A DNA stretch of 64,000 nt, taken from contig JBANSL010000013.1 in the NCBI GenBank assembly GCA_037127255.1, positions 24,523,688 through 24,587,687 on the forward strand. Reading direction: 5' to 3'. The notes beneath the pieces were generated by a model. That model ran no database searches. It saw only the letters and a program-made list of their open reading frames with translations, and had not been told where the DNA came from. This DNA comes from Persicaria tinctoria (Eukaryota > Streptophyta > Magnoliopsida > Caryophyllales > Polygonaceae). The position numbers and the translations under genes were made by a program. Below, one piece after another: positions 34,837 to 47,478 of the stretch; within the stretch, counting starts at the first letter, position 1; every line of letters begins with the position of its first letter.

Positions 34837-35493
34837 TTTTTATTTTTTTTTGGATACAAGGAAAGGATTTGGGCGGTGTCAGACCCTGCTGACCCACCAC
34901 CCAATAGTGTCCGCGACCTGGTTGAGCTCTCTGAAAACATGCAGACATGAGGAGCATTGGAAGTTCTGGAGAAGATGCTTTGAGTGAGCAATAATCATTT
35001 CAATCTCCCAAGGGCAACTCCAGACATCATTGATGGCGTTAATAACCGCAAGACAATCGCCTTCGACCTCGATCCTAGAAATACCAAGTTGGTGAGCAGC
35101 CACAAGCCCAGAATGAAGGGCAAGAGCTTCGGCCTTCACCGTTGACATCTCACCACACAGGGAACCCCTGCAAAAAATGACAGAGCCATGGTGATCGCGA
35201 ATAACAACTCCTGTCAAAGCGTCGTCAGAAGACAGCACAGAAGCATCGAAATTTAATTTGAAACTTCAAGCTACAGGCTTTTGCCATCTTAAATTTTTCC
35301 TTCTTCTTTGAGTCGGTGGTGTGACGTTTTTTTTTATCTGTATCTTCTCAGAATTGTCTTTTGGATTCTTCTCATTGCAGTAATTGATGTTTTATGTATT
35401 GTTCCTGCTTTATTCTGTTTACAAACCCCTGATCATCGAAAATAATCTTATTTCTAATTGTCCACACGCTCCACCAAATAATGACAAGTTTTG
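34837..35493 (-). mobile_element. 5'-truncated L1 LINE with RNase H-like domain remnant
   Basis: A 9-bp target duplication, tctcaagat, lies at 34828-34836 and 35494-35502, and a T-rich run at 34837-34852 marks the antisense poly(A) tail. The minus-strand frame 35238-34879 encodes an RVT_3/RNase H-like domain (GVVIRDHHGSVIF, AEALALHSGLVAAHQLGI, VEGDCLAVINAIND) that ends plant L1 polyproteins. An in-frame stop lies upstream, in KPVA*SFKLNFDAS. It is not a functional gene. Confidence 0.82.
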
Positions 35494-35502
35494 TCTCAAG
35501 AT

Positions 35503-36762
35503 ATTTGAAATAGTAAAGTTATTGCTTGACGGGTTAGATTTAAAAATAATTTATATAATATATATTTTTTAAAGAAATTTTAAATAAATTGTTAGAGGTA
35601 CAAAAAGTTCAATATCTCTCCTTGTTTACAACTTTGCACAATGATATGGAGTATGGATCATGTAGATGAAGGTTAACCAAAAAAAAAATGTAATTAAGCA
35701 TAAATTCACCAAACATGAAAATGCAATGTCAAAACAAAAATTGATCCAATTAACAAAGTTTCATTCATATGGTTATCTGGGTAACCTAGATGAAAATTTT
35801 ATGAGATTTCTTTTATTATTCACAAATACTAATATAGTGTGTTAATAATTCCACATAATTAATCAAAATGAAATTTAATGTAGTTTTTATTTTTTATTTT
35901 TTAGAGCCAGAAAAAGAAATTTAATGTAGTTGTTATCTGTAGTATTAGAATGACATTTTTGTCCTTATATAAATATAAAAGTTCACTTTAAATGTCCAAA
36001 ACGATTTTTTAAAAGAAAATGCTCTTTATCATTATTTTCCAATGGATTTTGTCGGATTAAATATTTCGCCTTCGTGTGAGATGAAATGTAATGAGTGATG
36101 GCATTCTTATTAACAACTTGATTACGATAGTCGATAGGGATATAATTGACATATAGGGTGTGTATGGTAACTAGCTTATTTTTTTTTAACAGTTAAAAAT
36201 TGTAGGTTTTTATTTTTAACTATGTATGGAGAGGGGTTATTTAGTAGATTTTAGTTTATTTGAGGTTTATTTAAGAAGCTACTTTTGATAGCTTTTTGGG
36301 AGTTTATGTGATTTATTTTATTTGAAAATACCATAATACTCTTAATAACAACCAAATAAACTCAACTTTTTACAAATAAATTGTTTTTCGTCCCATAAGG
36401 AGTTTATATTTTTTCATAAATTTTTAACTACTTTTATCAACAGTTTATAAATTTTTACCCTGTTTATAATTTTAGTCAGTTTATTAATCTCGTCTCATAC
36501 GAACCCAGAGTGTAAGGACTAAGGAGTTTATATATATTAAAAAAATTAAATAATTAATGAGAAAAAACATTAAAAAATGCATAAAATTAAGACAGCGAAG
36601 CCTACAAAAACAATAAAAAAAATGGAAAACAAAGAGAAGATCCTGTCCCCGTTTTTAAAGCTTCGGCACATGACGTAACCCCAAAGCACACTCCACCACC
36701 ACCTCCACCACCCCCGCCGGCGAAGGAGAGGCCACCGGAGACCTCCACCGCGCCACCGAGCG
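35503..36762 (+). promoter_or_regulatory. Upstream region of the O-fucosyltransferase-like gene
   Basis: The region is AT-rich, with a possible small MITE (about 36157-36504: GGGTGTGTATGG against CATACGAACCC) of uncertain boundaries. TTATATATATT at about 36527 could be the TATA box, which would give a 5' UTR of roughly 200 bp with a pyrimidine/CCACC-rich end before the ATG at 36763. No other gene is seen. Confidence 0.35.
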
Positions 36763-39700
36763 ATGCACCGGCTCCCCGGCAGCAGCCACACCACGCCTTC
36801 CCCCCCGCATTCTCCCTCGGTCCGCTCGCCTAGGTTCCGCCACCGCAAGCAGGGCGGCCGCGCCGGTCAACCCCCTTCCTCTGCCTCCTCCCTCCGCAGT
36901 TTAGCGCAGCGCCTCTCCTGGCTCGTCCTCTCCTTTCTCCTTCGCCGCCAGGGCATTTTCCTCTTCGCTCCTCTCCTTTACATCTCCGGCATGCTTCTCT
37001 ACATGGCCTCCGTTTCCTTCGATGTTGGCCCCGGAATCGTCCAGCGAGCAGTCCCTGGCTCCGTTTACCGGAGTCCTCAAGTGTACGCCAAGCTTAAGCC
37101 TGAGATGGATTCCGATAACTCCACCATTGATGCGGTTAGTTATTCCTCCCTTCCTCTCCCTCTCCCCCTCTCTCTATGACATCATGTTCAAAAGTGCGGA
37201 CGATTAGGTTTTTACGGCGATTTGGAGTAGCAATTAGGGCGTGATCTGCTGCAATTTCGTAATGATTTTTGGATTTTGGAGGCATTGGATGAATCTGCAC
37301 TGATTTGACATTGGAATTGGGAGGGAAGTGGTTTGTTTAGCAAGGAGAGTGATTCAAGAGCGTGAGATAATTAAAATCTTCAGTTGTCACTAGCGAATAC
37401 TCGTGGATAAATGAATACCTGATGTCGATTCAAGTTGTCTATTTAATTGGACAATGAGGATCGAGATTTGTGATCTGGAGTGAGAACGGGGACTGTCTTT
37501 ATTGCTATCTACCATCTGATTGAACATGCTCTAGTGGACCCTGCTTGTCAATGTAAACATGAGCTTTGTTTCAAATGTGATGTTGCTTGCTTCTTTACTA
37601 AAATCTGGGTCTGCTCTTGTTTGCATGTTCGACAAACAGGATGAAATGGTGAATGTTCTACATTCTTTGTCAACACAGGTTTCTTCCTGATGCAAGGTTG
37701 CAAGTCATGCATTTTAAATTTTTATTTCTTATTTTAATTCCAAGGATGTAGGAGGATTCTGGTAACAAAACAGACATGAGTTGATGATTGACATGTTATG
37801 TTATGTTATACTATGAAAACATGTTTTGTCAAAGAATGTAGATCGCTTGGATTTAGTGATGGGAAGATGTGAAAACATAAAGCATTTGATCAACAAATTA
37901 TCTTGTCTTTAATTGGTTTTTGTCCTACTCCAGCTTCTTTCTCCAATCTTCACTTTACGGAACTGCTCTTCTGTAATAGATGTATTTGTCTAACTAGGAC
38001 AGATGATGGGTCAAAATTGGTTCGTCTTTCTTTGTTTGCTTATGACAAAGCAAGGTTGTTCTCATTGTCGTTATATTTCTCCTCAATTCATCTAATGATG
38101 GAACTTGCTCAAAATCAGTGGAAACTTGGTAAAATTGTCAATTGGTTCTGTAGAAACCAGCCTTTGCAAATGAGGTCTTAAATTGACCATTGGTCAATGG
38201 CATTTGGAGTATGGTGATTGGCGAGGATTCTAGGAAGCATTGAGGTAGACAAGGCTTTATCTGTGACTTCAGTGTTTCATGGTTCCTATCAGGAACATTC
38301 AAAGTCCAAACATTGAGGATGCTGCGGCCATGAAACACTGGTCTCACTCTCATCTCTTCTTCATTAGCTATTACAACGTGCCCAGTAAGATGTAGGAAAC
38401 CTGCGGCATTGACTTATTTCAAAATGAGATAGAGACCTTTGTAAGAAGAAATATTGAACAAAATATGTTGTCATTCTACAGGAAACAAAGGAGAACATGA
38501 ACTATTAGTGATCAAAGATACTGCTAGATACTTGACTGATGTTGTGAAGTAATCAAAGGATAGGTGAGATGTTTGATAGGGACTTGGAGGAATGAGGAAT
38601 AGGTAAATAAGAGGCAACTACTGTAAGACAACATTTCCCTAATTTTTGGACACAAGGCAGTTAAAAATGATTTTGTGCTTAAGGTGAAATGTGTAAACTT
38701 CATCTATGATACAGTTATTAGACTCATTATTTATTGCCCTTACATCATAGATAACAGATCTAAAAAATTAATATTTCACCCTTCCTTCACCTGACAACAT
38801 TATAAATTAAATTATATACTGACGTGAAGCTCCCTCTGTTGTAGATATCAACTATATGGAAAAACTCTTACAGAGGTGGTGAGTGGAGACCATGTTTATC
38901 CAAATCTACTGGAGGTATTGATTGTGCTTCTTCTGAAGCTATGTGCTATTAGCTTGCAGTGCTGCCATATTTTCCCTAATTCTTTCTGTATTTTTAATTG
39001 TTATCTACAGAAGGATAAAGGAGGAGACCACCTTTTTTTCCTTATTGTTTGCATTATGCTTTTTTGAAATAATCTGAACATCCCATTTAACATATTTCTA
39101 GACTCAGTATATCCTCTTAAGGTTTATAAAATTTGGTAAATAATATTCGCTGCTCTCTAAATTTGCTTTGTCTTCAAATTCAGTTGCTTATAGATATTCT
39201 TATCTAGATACTGACAATAGTGGTGTGCACGTTTAGTTTGATCACATGATATTCACTTGAGCTTCATTACCTACAAATCAGAGCCTGAAGTGTATTTTCT
39301 GTACTAGTTTGTTCTTCTTAGAAGAAACCTCTGTATTCAATGTATTGTGTATGCTTCATCCGGATGTTTCAGCCAAAAAATGGACATGCCATGATGTTTT
39401 CTACTTGCAGATGAATACTTTATCCTGTGAAGAATGAAGTTTATGTAGCTCTGATGTTGAACTGTTTTTATCAAATAGTACAATTGCATATATCTTTATT
39501 TTGCATTCTATTTCATTGGATATTCATATCTCTTAATAAAAAAAATATAAAAATGTAATGAAGCTGGTTTACAGTTCTAGGCTTACCAGAAGAATCCAAT
39601 GGTTACCTCTATGTTGAGGCGAACGGTGGTTTAAATCAGCAGAGGACATCAGTTAGGTTCTTTTAATTGTTCGCCTTCATTTTATTTAATAATGATATCT

Positions 39701-42700
39701 GCACATTTGAATACTGACAGAGTAGTGTAATCTTGATTACTTTGCTTTGACAGATATGTAATGCAGTTGCTGTTGCTGGCTATCTCAATGCAACACTTGT
39801 TATTCCTACATTTCATTATCATAGCATCTGGAGAGATCCTAGGTCTCTCTCTTTCTCTATGGTCTCTCTTTATCTTTTCTCCATGTCAATATAAGGGACA
39901 TGATACCTGTTGAAATATATTACGAAATATTTGTTAATTATGCGCCTTTTGTCGTCAGATTTTTCTAATGTGGTGTTTATGGATAGACCTTTAGTTGCAA
40001 TATCATATTGCTTTACGTGCTTCCTTTTACAAAAACCCTGTTTTTTTATTTTATTATTATTTTTTGCTGTGGAAGAACTGTTTTCGCTGCTGAAGAGGAT
40101 AGAACAGGAGGTTCTCATACTTCTACAGTCCATTTGATAAATTCAGAAAAGTCCTGATTACGCTGTTTCCTTCTACAGTAAATTTGATGAAATCTATGAT
40201 GAGGAGCATTTTGTCCATACCTTGGCAAATGATGTACGGGTAGTCAATAAGGTTCCTGGATACCTGATGGAGAGATTTGACCACAATGTGAGCAATATTT
40301 ACAACTTCAGAGTAACAGCTTGGTCTCCTGTGGAGTATTATAAGGAGAATGTTCTCCCAAAGCTACTCGAAGAAAAGTGAGTTCATTTTTTCCATTCTTG
40401 GTTACTTTGTAACTGTCTCATTTTGAACTAGTCGATAGATTTGCTTTCTTGAAGAAAATTCACCCAACCCAGATCTACTGATGATTTAATTGAGCTAACT
40501 TCACATGTGACACACGTGTTTGTTAATATTGCTGTGAGCCTGTGACCATTGACTTTGGATAAGTAGTTTATGGTGTGCATGGTAGAAGTGCATTTTTATG
40601 AAGCTGATGTATGATATCAAGAGTTCCAGCACTGTAGAGAAATGTATCGGGAGGATTCTTCCCCATGAGCTTAGAGATTTCTGCTTGAGCATTTACAGTT
40701 TATTTAGCAAGTAAATAGGTACACTGCTTTGTAGCATTTCTGTTAACCGGGTATTTGGTGGAAGATCATCTAACCTGTTGGAAGTGAAGCTTATGTATGA
40801 GTCCATAGGGCTATATAAAAATTATGCTCGATTTGTATGATTGTATCACATTATTCCCACTTGTTACAATTATCTGTGGTCTGGCAGAGTTTACATGTTT
40901 TGGTTACATCTGCCCATGGCCCTATTCAATCATGTTGCAGATAAGTCAATCTCACATTCATCCTCTTGTAAAAGAACCAGACAAAAGTGGCATTGATTGC
41001 AACTTAATTTAAACTGTTTTAGGCGCCTTATTTATTACGTTGTCTCATTTTTTAGTACTTATTTAAAGGTACTGACTCAATGTTGATGGATTACTCAGGG
41101 TCATAAGGATCTCTCCTTTTGCAAATAGATTGTCATTTGATGTCCCTCCATCTGTTCAGCGGCTTAGGTGCTTGGCAAACTATGAAGCTTTGCGGTTTTC
41201 TAACCCAATTTTAACCATGGGTGAAACTTTAGTTAAAAGGATGAAAGAATATAGCTCAAGCAATGGTGGCAAATATGTCTCTGTGCATCTTCGATTTGAG
41301 GAGGTTAGACATCATTGCCATATTTGTTTACTAGACTTTAATGATAAAGAATTCTCCATGTGAGATTTCTGAATGAAATTAATACAACCTTTTATTCTTT
41401 TTGTGTCCATGTGTTGCAGGATATGGTTGCTTTTTCTTGCTGTGTGTTTGATGGTGGCAAGAAAGAAAGAGAAGATATGGTTGCAGCAAGAGAGAGAGGC
41501 TGGAAAGGGAAATTTACCAGGCCTGGACGTGTTATACTTCCTGGTTTAATTAGACTCGGTGGGAAGTGTCCTCTAACACCTCTGGAGGTAATTGTCTTAT
41601 CCGAGTCTCTGATTAAATCAGGAAGTATTATTGCCATTGATATTGCATCCCGTTTTTTGTTCTCTATCCTTACTTCCTTGGATTGTTTCACTCTTCTTGA
41701 TCTCTTTTTGTACATCACTGATAAATTAGAAGGCAAATATTGGCGATGGTTGACTTAATTAGAATATTAGATGTCCTCTTTCCATCATCTGTTCAAATCG
41801 GATTCCACTGCCTGTGATTCTTTATGTGCCTGTACTTATTCTTTTCTAAAGAGAAAGATTGTGGATGGGATCCATTCACCGGTTAACTTCTCATAGAATC
41901 ATATTAACTCCGACAACATGTAAATCTATCTCAGTGAAGTGAAATTGTCTGATACTGATGGTATTTGTAATCTATGAATTTAGATCTTCCACATTGTTTT
42001 TTTAATTGAAAACTGTTTTGAGTCTTTTAAGTTATATTGCTTTATTTTAGAAATTATCTAGTCTGTTAAATGACAAAAAATGCTATTATTTCATGTAGTC
42101 AACTCACATTTTCTGAGTATTCTGATTGTTTGAAAAAATGCTGCCACCTGATTTTTGATGTGGATATTTTTCCAAATCTGGATTAGTTTTCAGCTTCCAA
42201 GTTGCTTCTAAGAATCTAGGTTATTAGCGTATCGATGTTCTTCTAGATGTTGATTTATGTACTTCATTCTCCATATCAACAGGTAGGCCTAATGCTTCGA
42301 GGAATGGGCTTTGGTAAAAACACATCAATATTTTTGGCCTCTGGAAAAATATATGATGCTGAGAGAAATATGGCTCCATTACTCGAAATGTTTCCTCTTT
42401 TACAAACAAAAGAGATGCTGGCATCTGATGAAGAACTTGCACCGTTTAAGGTTTAATTGCTTACATATTATCTCCAGGCTATATTTCTGATATCATGGTA
42501 TGAACTGGCACTCATGTTAGTATTTGCTTCTAGAATTATTCTTCCCGGATGGCTGCTTTGGACTACACTGTCTGTCTACATAGTGAAGTGTTTTTAACAA
42601 CACAAGGTGGGAATTTTCCTCATTTTCTCATGGGCCATCGAAGATACCTATATGGTGGACACTCAAAGACTCTCAGGCCTGACAAGCGAAAGTTGGCACA

Positions 42701-44587
42701 AGTATTTGATAATCCTAATGTTGGGTATGTTTTCTATCCTGTATAATACTCCCTCCGTTCGCCAAAACTTGTCATTTTAGCTTCTTTCACAAGTTTTAAG
42801 GCAATTAACAAATGTACTAATTTACCCTCAATTATTACCTCCTTTTTTACTTTATCGAAAACTACAACTAACAAGCCATCAATCAAATCAAGGGTATTTA
42901 TGTAAAGTGAAGGGCAAAATATCTATAATGACAAGTTTTGCCGAACGGAGGGAGTATAATACTCCTGCAGTGAATATCATAACCTCAGACATCTGTTGAA
43001 TGTCCACATCACCCTTCCCCAGCTAGTATGTATAGCTAACTACTGTGATCACTGATCAATCCATAAACCCTCAAAAAACCGTTCTTATATATTGCCCCAA
43101 GATTGTTTTGCCATTCAATTGTATCTTTCCTTCCCCTGCCCCCTCCCCAAAATAGGGTTGCGAGATTTTGAATTGTCCAAGGTGAGAACTCATTTAACCA
43201 CCCGAAGATGATGTGCCGACTCCTGCAACGTTCTTTCGTTGCTTTGCAGTTGCATAAAAATATCATCTGTCTACTCTCATTATCATTCTTCTTGCGAGTT
43301 ATTGAGAACTTGTGTTGACTAAAGAAGCTTCTCAAGTAAAGGAAAAACTAGCAGATCGTGTTGTTTTGTTCTCCCTCTCACACCGTAATTCTCATCTTGC
43401 GGACACTTCCATGCTACCCCCTCCTATCATCCCTGAAATCTTTCTTGCTTTTGGATCTTCACCATCTCTATGCAATGCTTTATTAAATATGACTGACTGG
43501 ATTCTTGAAGTGCACTATTTCCCTCTTGATTTGCTTGCTAAAACCTAAAAGGGTTTCTGCTGCATGATATCATATGGTGATTCAAATTCTCTCCAAATCA
43601 CTTTCATATGAGACTTCTTCTAATGTGCTCTAGCTTGTGGCAAACACAAAGGTACCTAATTTGCAGACTTTTTTTTTAGAGTCAAAGAGAGTTAAAAGAG
43701 ATAAGATAAGGTGGGGAATAAAACCTCTTGAAACCCTGAAAGGAATACATATATTGCTGAACAATGATTGAAAAGTAAACTACAGCTGAAAATCTCCTTC
43801 CAAGCTCCCCCAACCCAAAGTCAACTTTTTTTATCGCCACTTTGTCATTGCAGCATCAGATCCGTTATTCTTGGCCTTAAATACGTAGTTATGACATTTA
43901 TTTCATCCTGCTGAGGTATTCTGTTAAGATAGTTTTCTGTCGTTAGGACTCCCTTGTGGGAGAATCCTGGAACCCTTAATCTCTATTATCCATCAATGCT
44001 GCAAAAGACTAGCTACATTCTGTATGGCACCCCCTTTTTTGTTTTGTATGGTGCCATTAGTCGTTTAGCCCTTTATATACCGCAAAAAGATAGCTTTGCA
44101 ATTATTATTTTTTCCGTGTAATTCTGTTCCCTTCACTCAATGAACAAGTTGAGAGGTTGGCATAATTCTTCATGTTCTATTATTTTCTTCTAGCATCCTT
44201 CCTTTCCTGTAATCTATGGACCTCGGTGTTTGTCTTGTGCTGGTATAGATAAGCAGGTTTCCTGTATTCATCTCAGTGCCAAATAAGTCATAAGTTGTGT
44301 TGTCGTGAAAAACATATTGCCATAATAACTGAACTTGAATAAGTTGTCATTCTTTGATTCTGATTTGCTGTGTATCACAATTCATAGAAAATGAGCTGAT
44401 CTGGGTGGTGTTTATGTTCACATTCAGGTGGAGGAGCTTCAGGCGACTTATGCTGAATATGAGACTACACAGTGATTTGAAGGGATTTGAGCTCAAAAGA
44501 CCAAATACCTCAATATACAGCTTCCCTTGCCCTGACTGCATGTGTCATGTGAAGCAGACAATTCAAGATAAGAACCAAGCAAAATGA
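36763..44587 (+). CDS. O-fucosyltransferase-like protein (plant GT106-type), 565 aa
   Basis: Coding exons: 36763-37134, 38845-38914, 39575-39651, 39754-39842, 40179-40376, 41099-41303, 41420-41587, 42283-42450, 42534-42724, 44428-44587 (1698 nt, all phases consistent). A short basic, proline-rich cytosolic tail is followed by one membrane anchor at about residues 64-83 (type II, Golgi-like). The O-FucT domain has [28 protein letters not shown] with [42 protein letters not shown] and [20 protein letters not shown]. Related plant enzymes add fucose or rhamnose in the Golgi, and some make rhamnogalacturonan I; the acceptor here is unknown. Length and layout are normal for the family. A Stowaway MITE sits in intron 9. 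Confidence 0.92.
42749..42954. mobile_element. Stowaway-like MITE in intron 9 (206 bp)
   Basis: CTCCCTCCGTTCG at the left is inverted as CGAACGGAGGGAG at the right, with TA at 42747-42748 and 42955-42956. It begins 24 bp after the 5' splice site of intron 9 of the O-fucosyltransferase-like gene. Confidence 0.92.
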
Positions 44588-45543
44588 CGTGCAGTTGAAG
44601 GCCAACTTACACTTTGTGCTTCTTCATTGTAAGAAAGTTCTCTCGGCTCCCAGTTTCCCCCTTGTGATTCTTTCATTCTTTCCCTTCCATTTGGTGGGAG
44701 GGCTAATGCAAGCTTGAGGTTTGGAGTGCGGAGTGCCAAGCATTGCTCGAAAACACATGGTGCAGATTACACCCCAAGATTGATGTAGAAGGGAATCTGC
44801 CTCGAGTTTGTACACTATGACGAGAGAAGATCGAGAGGTTTTGAAGTTGATCATCCCATCAAAACCAGGTGGCCGTTGATAACTCTCAGCAACAGGGCTT
44901 GCAGCTGCTACATCCAACAAGCTGTAGGGTGACACTGCATGATTCTTTTGCGCCACAAATTTGTTTGTTTCTTTTGTATATTATTCGATTCACATTCATC
45001 TCATTGTATTTTGCGCGCGTCGGTTAATGTTGTATCATTTAGTGGTGTGAAGTAGTGGAGTGGTTTTTTGCTGAAATCCCCTGGAAGTCACTGATGCCAG
45101 TTAATGTAGTGTGGTGTGAGGAATCAGAGATTCTTTGTTTACACACATCAGAGATCAATTAGTTTAATGTAATGTCAAAACTATTGGTGGTTCTCACTTC
45201 TATGGTTATTTACATTAGCTGGTGAAATTGTGAACGGAGCCGTTACCAGAGGTCCATAGCCTAAGAAACAGTTCAAGGTCAAATTCAGCTCTTTTCAATC
45301 TTGTAACCCTTGGAAGTTGGATAGTTGGATCCGTCATTTGAATAGCTGTTGGAAGTATTGTAATGGACAAGAGACCAACATTGCATTGTATCAGAACCCC
45401 GTGAACTGTGTAATGTTGCAAAGTTATGAATGGCGATAATGAGATTATAATATACACTTACAGTTACAGTCAATGGCTTGGAATTTTAATTATTTGCTTG
45501 AAAAGCTGAATATGATGTATAATAATCCAGTACAACCATCAAA
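44588..45543 (+). other. 3' UTR and downstream region of the O-fucosyltransferase-like gene
   Basis: No separate gene is recognised. An antisense open frame at 44624-44956 has no motif and overlaps the probable 3' UTR. Confidence 0.5.
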
Positions 45544-45625
45544 GTGGACGTGCCGGAGTGGTTATCGGGCATGACTAGAAATCATGTGGGCTTTGCCCGC
45601 GCAGGTTCGAATCCTGCCGTCCACG
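45544..45625 (+). tRNA. trnS-AGA: tRNA-Ser(AGA)
   Basis: The 82-nt gene folds as a class II tRNA. The acceptor stem pairs GTGGACG with CGTCCAC, with discriminator G. The anticodon AGA sits in loop CTAGAAA. A long variable arm (GTGGGCTTTGCCCGC) marks serine, and the T arm is GCAGGTTCGAATCCTGC. Internal A and B boxes for RNA polymerase III are intact. No intron is present. A T-rich run just downstream (about 45637) fits a Pol III terminator. It looks functional. Confidence 0.97.
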
Positions 45626-46938
45626 AAATCTAATCCTTTTATTTTATTTGTGGTTAGTTAGAAGGAATAAAATAAAAAAAATACAGCGAGCCTTTTTAGC
45701 ATCACCTTGAACAAGAAGCCATACACAATTCTCAAAACAAGCATTGAGAAGCAACCAAACCATTGAAAACTAACTAGTCATTTGAGGATTGATTTTGCAA
45801 ACTCCCTTTTGAGTTTTGAGTATTCCCTTGTTGAGTGGTTTGGGGGTGATGACCACCCAAAAAGTTTATGATTTTTCAAACTATACTCTTGTTGCTTAAC
45901 TCATTAATTAGATTGCTTTAAGAGAGGGTTTGATCCTCGGATGAATGTGCAAATGCTTTTACAAGATCGTTTACTTGACACTATTGATTTTTTCCTTCTT
46001 ATTATTATGTTGGGTTGATTCATATCACATGTTAAGAGCCAGCAAAACATTTGAAATTGAAATATCAACTGACAATGATATTTTCTTTTTACAATTAGTT
46101 TAAGGATAATTGGTTACTCATTCATACAATTGAATAACTATCCACTCATTTTTTCATTTTTTTATACCGAATATGTCTGGTGTATTGAGAGGCTAACAAT
46201 TGGTGGAAATCTAAAGATGTGTAAAAATAAGAGAACAAATAGTTAGAGATACATAAATAAGAGCTTAGAAAACAAGAGTCATAATGACTAAAGGATATAC
46301 AGCCAAATTAGAGAATAATGTAAGGATAGCTTAAAGATCGACAAAACATGAAAAGAAACAACCCCCTCTTCTCCATAAATTACGTTTCATGTCGATAAAA
46401 GGCCAAAATGATGTGAATTGGGAATGGGGGGACACCTATCGCCTAACGAATGGAGACAGGGAGAGCATTGGATATGGCGACACGTGGACGGTGAATAATA
46501 AGTTTGGCGGTTGTATATTTACATTTATAATATGCAATTTTTGACATTAAAATGTAAAAGAAAAACACAATACTAGATTAATTTTTCTCTATATATAGAC
46601 ATCATTTCAAACACGTTTGAGCATATTTTGAAAAAAAAATATTTTTTTAATACAATTATGTATAATAATACCAAAAAATTATTTTTAATTATCTTTCATA
46701 AGTAAGAATTAACAACTCAATAAATTATTTGATATTTTTAAAAATAAAATATTATTTAATATTTAAAAGTTGTTAATGATGTGGATGATTCATATGCAAA
46801 TAAAGTAGAAATGGCTTGTAGAAACGAAGTGAATTGTCTTATCAAACTTAATCTATGAAAATCTATTGATGCATTAAGTAGTCCTATCAATTTGTCTAAG
46901 GAGGATGATCGGTTCACTATTACACCCCTCTCACGTTT
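45626..46938. other. AT-rich intergenic DNA
   Basis: No coding region or RNA is recognised beyond the Pol III terminator of the tRNA at the left edge. Confidence 0.5.
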
Positions 46939-46951
46939 CGCTATAAATATA
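46939..46951 (+). promoter_or_regulatory. Candidate TATA box
   Basis: CGCTATAAATATA lies about 90 bp upstream of the ATG at 47031, a suitable distance for a plant core promoter. Confidence 0.4.
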
Positions 46952-47030
46952 TATGATTAATAACATTGCAAAACCCACCAATTTCACTTCTTCCTCATCA
47001 TCATCATCATCATTGATCCATCCTAAAATC

Positions 47031-47204
47031 ATGGATCCATCCCAAAATCAATTAGATAATTTCCTCTTCTTTAACTTAGGAAACATGTCTCTTTCTTCCG
47101 ACTATGATTTAAGTTATTATGAGCTATTTATCTCTTCAAACACACAAAATTTTACCCAAGCACTTTCAAAATGCATAACAGTCCCAACCAATCCTAACAT
47201 ATAA
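47031..47204 (+). CDS. Small hypothetical protein, 57 aa
   Basis: The frame begins MDPSQNQLDNFLFFNLG after AAAATC in a good plant start context and ends SKCITVPTNPNI. An upstream ATG in the same frame at 46953 would give 83 aa but lies too close to the TATA box. It is rich in S, N, L and F with no domain I recognise. It could be the first exon of a gene whose remainder was lost: a truncated L1 is inserted 275 bp downstream. Low confidence; it may be chance. Confidence 0.28.
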   Translation: MDPSQNQLDNFLFFNLGNMSLSSDYDLSYYELFISSNTQNFTQALSKCITVPTNPNI

Positions 47205-47478
47205 CACCCAATCATAGAGACAACTAGTGTTTTGGAAAATTCGTATTATGTTTGTTAAGTTGCAATTTATTTTTACGTATTGCCTTTGGTGTAATTTCCT
47301 TTTAATTAATCAACGAAGTTATGCTTTTAAAAAAATATTGGGTTATATATAGTTAGCCTTATTTAATAATAATATTTTAATATAAATTTAATCACAATAT
47401 TTTAACAATAAAAATAAAATTTTAAAATAGAAATAATTATTGAATAGGGATATATTTATAAATTAAATTGATAGAAAA

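Noticed and set aside
44624..44956. 110-aa antisense frame
   Set aside because: It overlaps the likely 3' UTR of the O-fucosyltransferase-like gene and has no motif.
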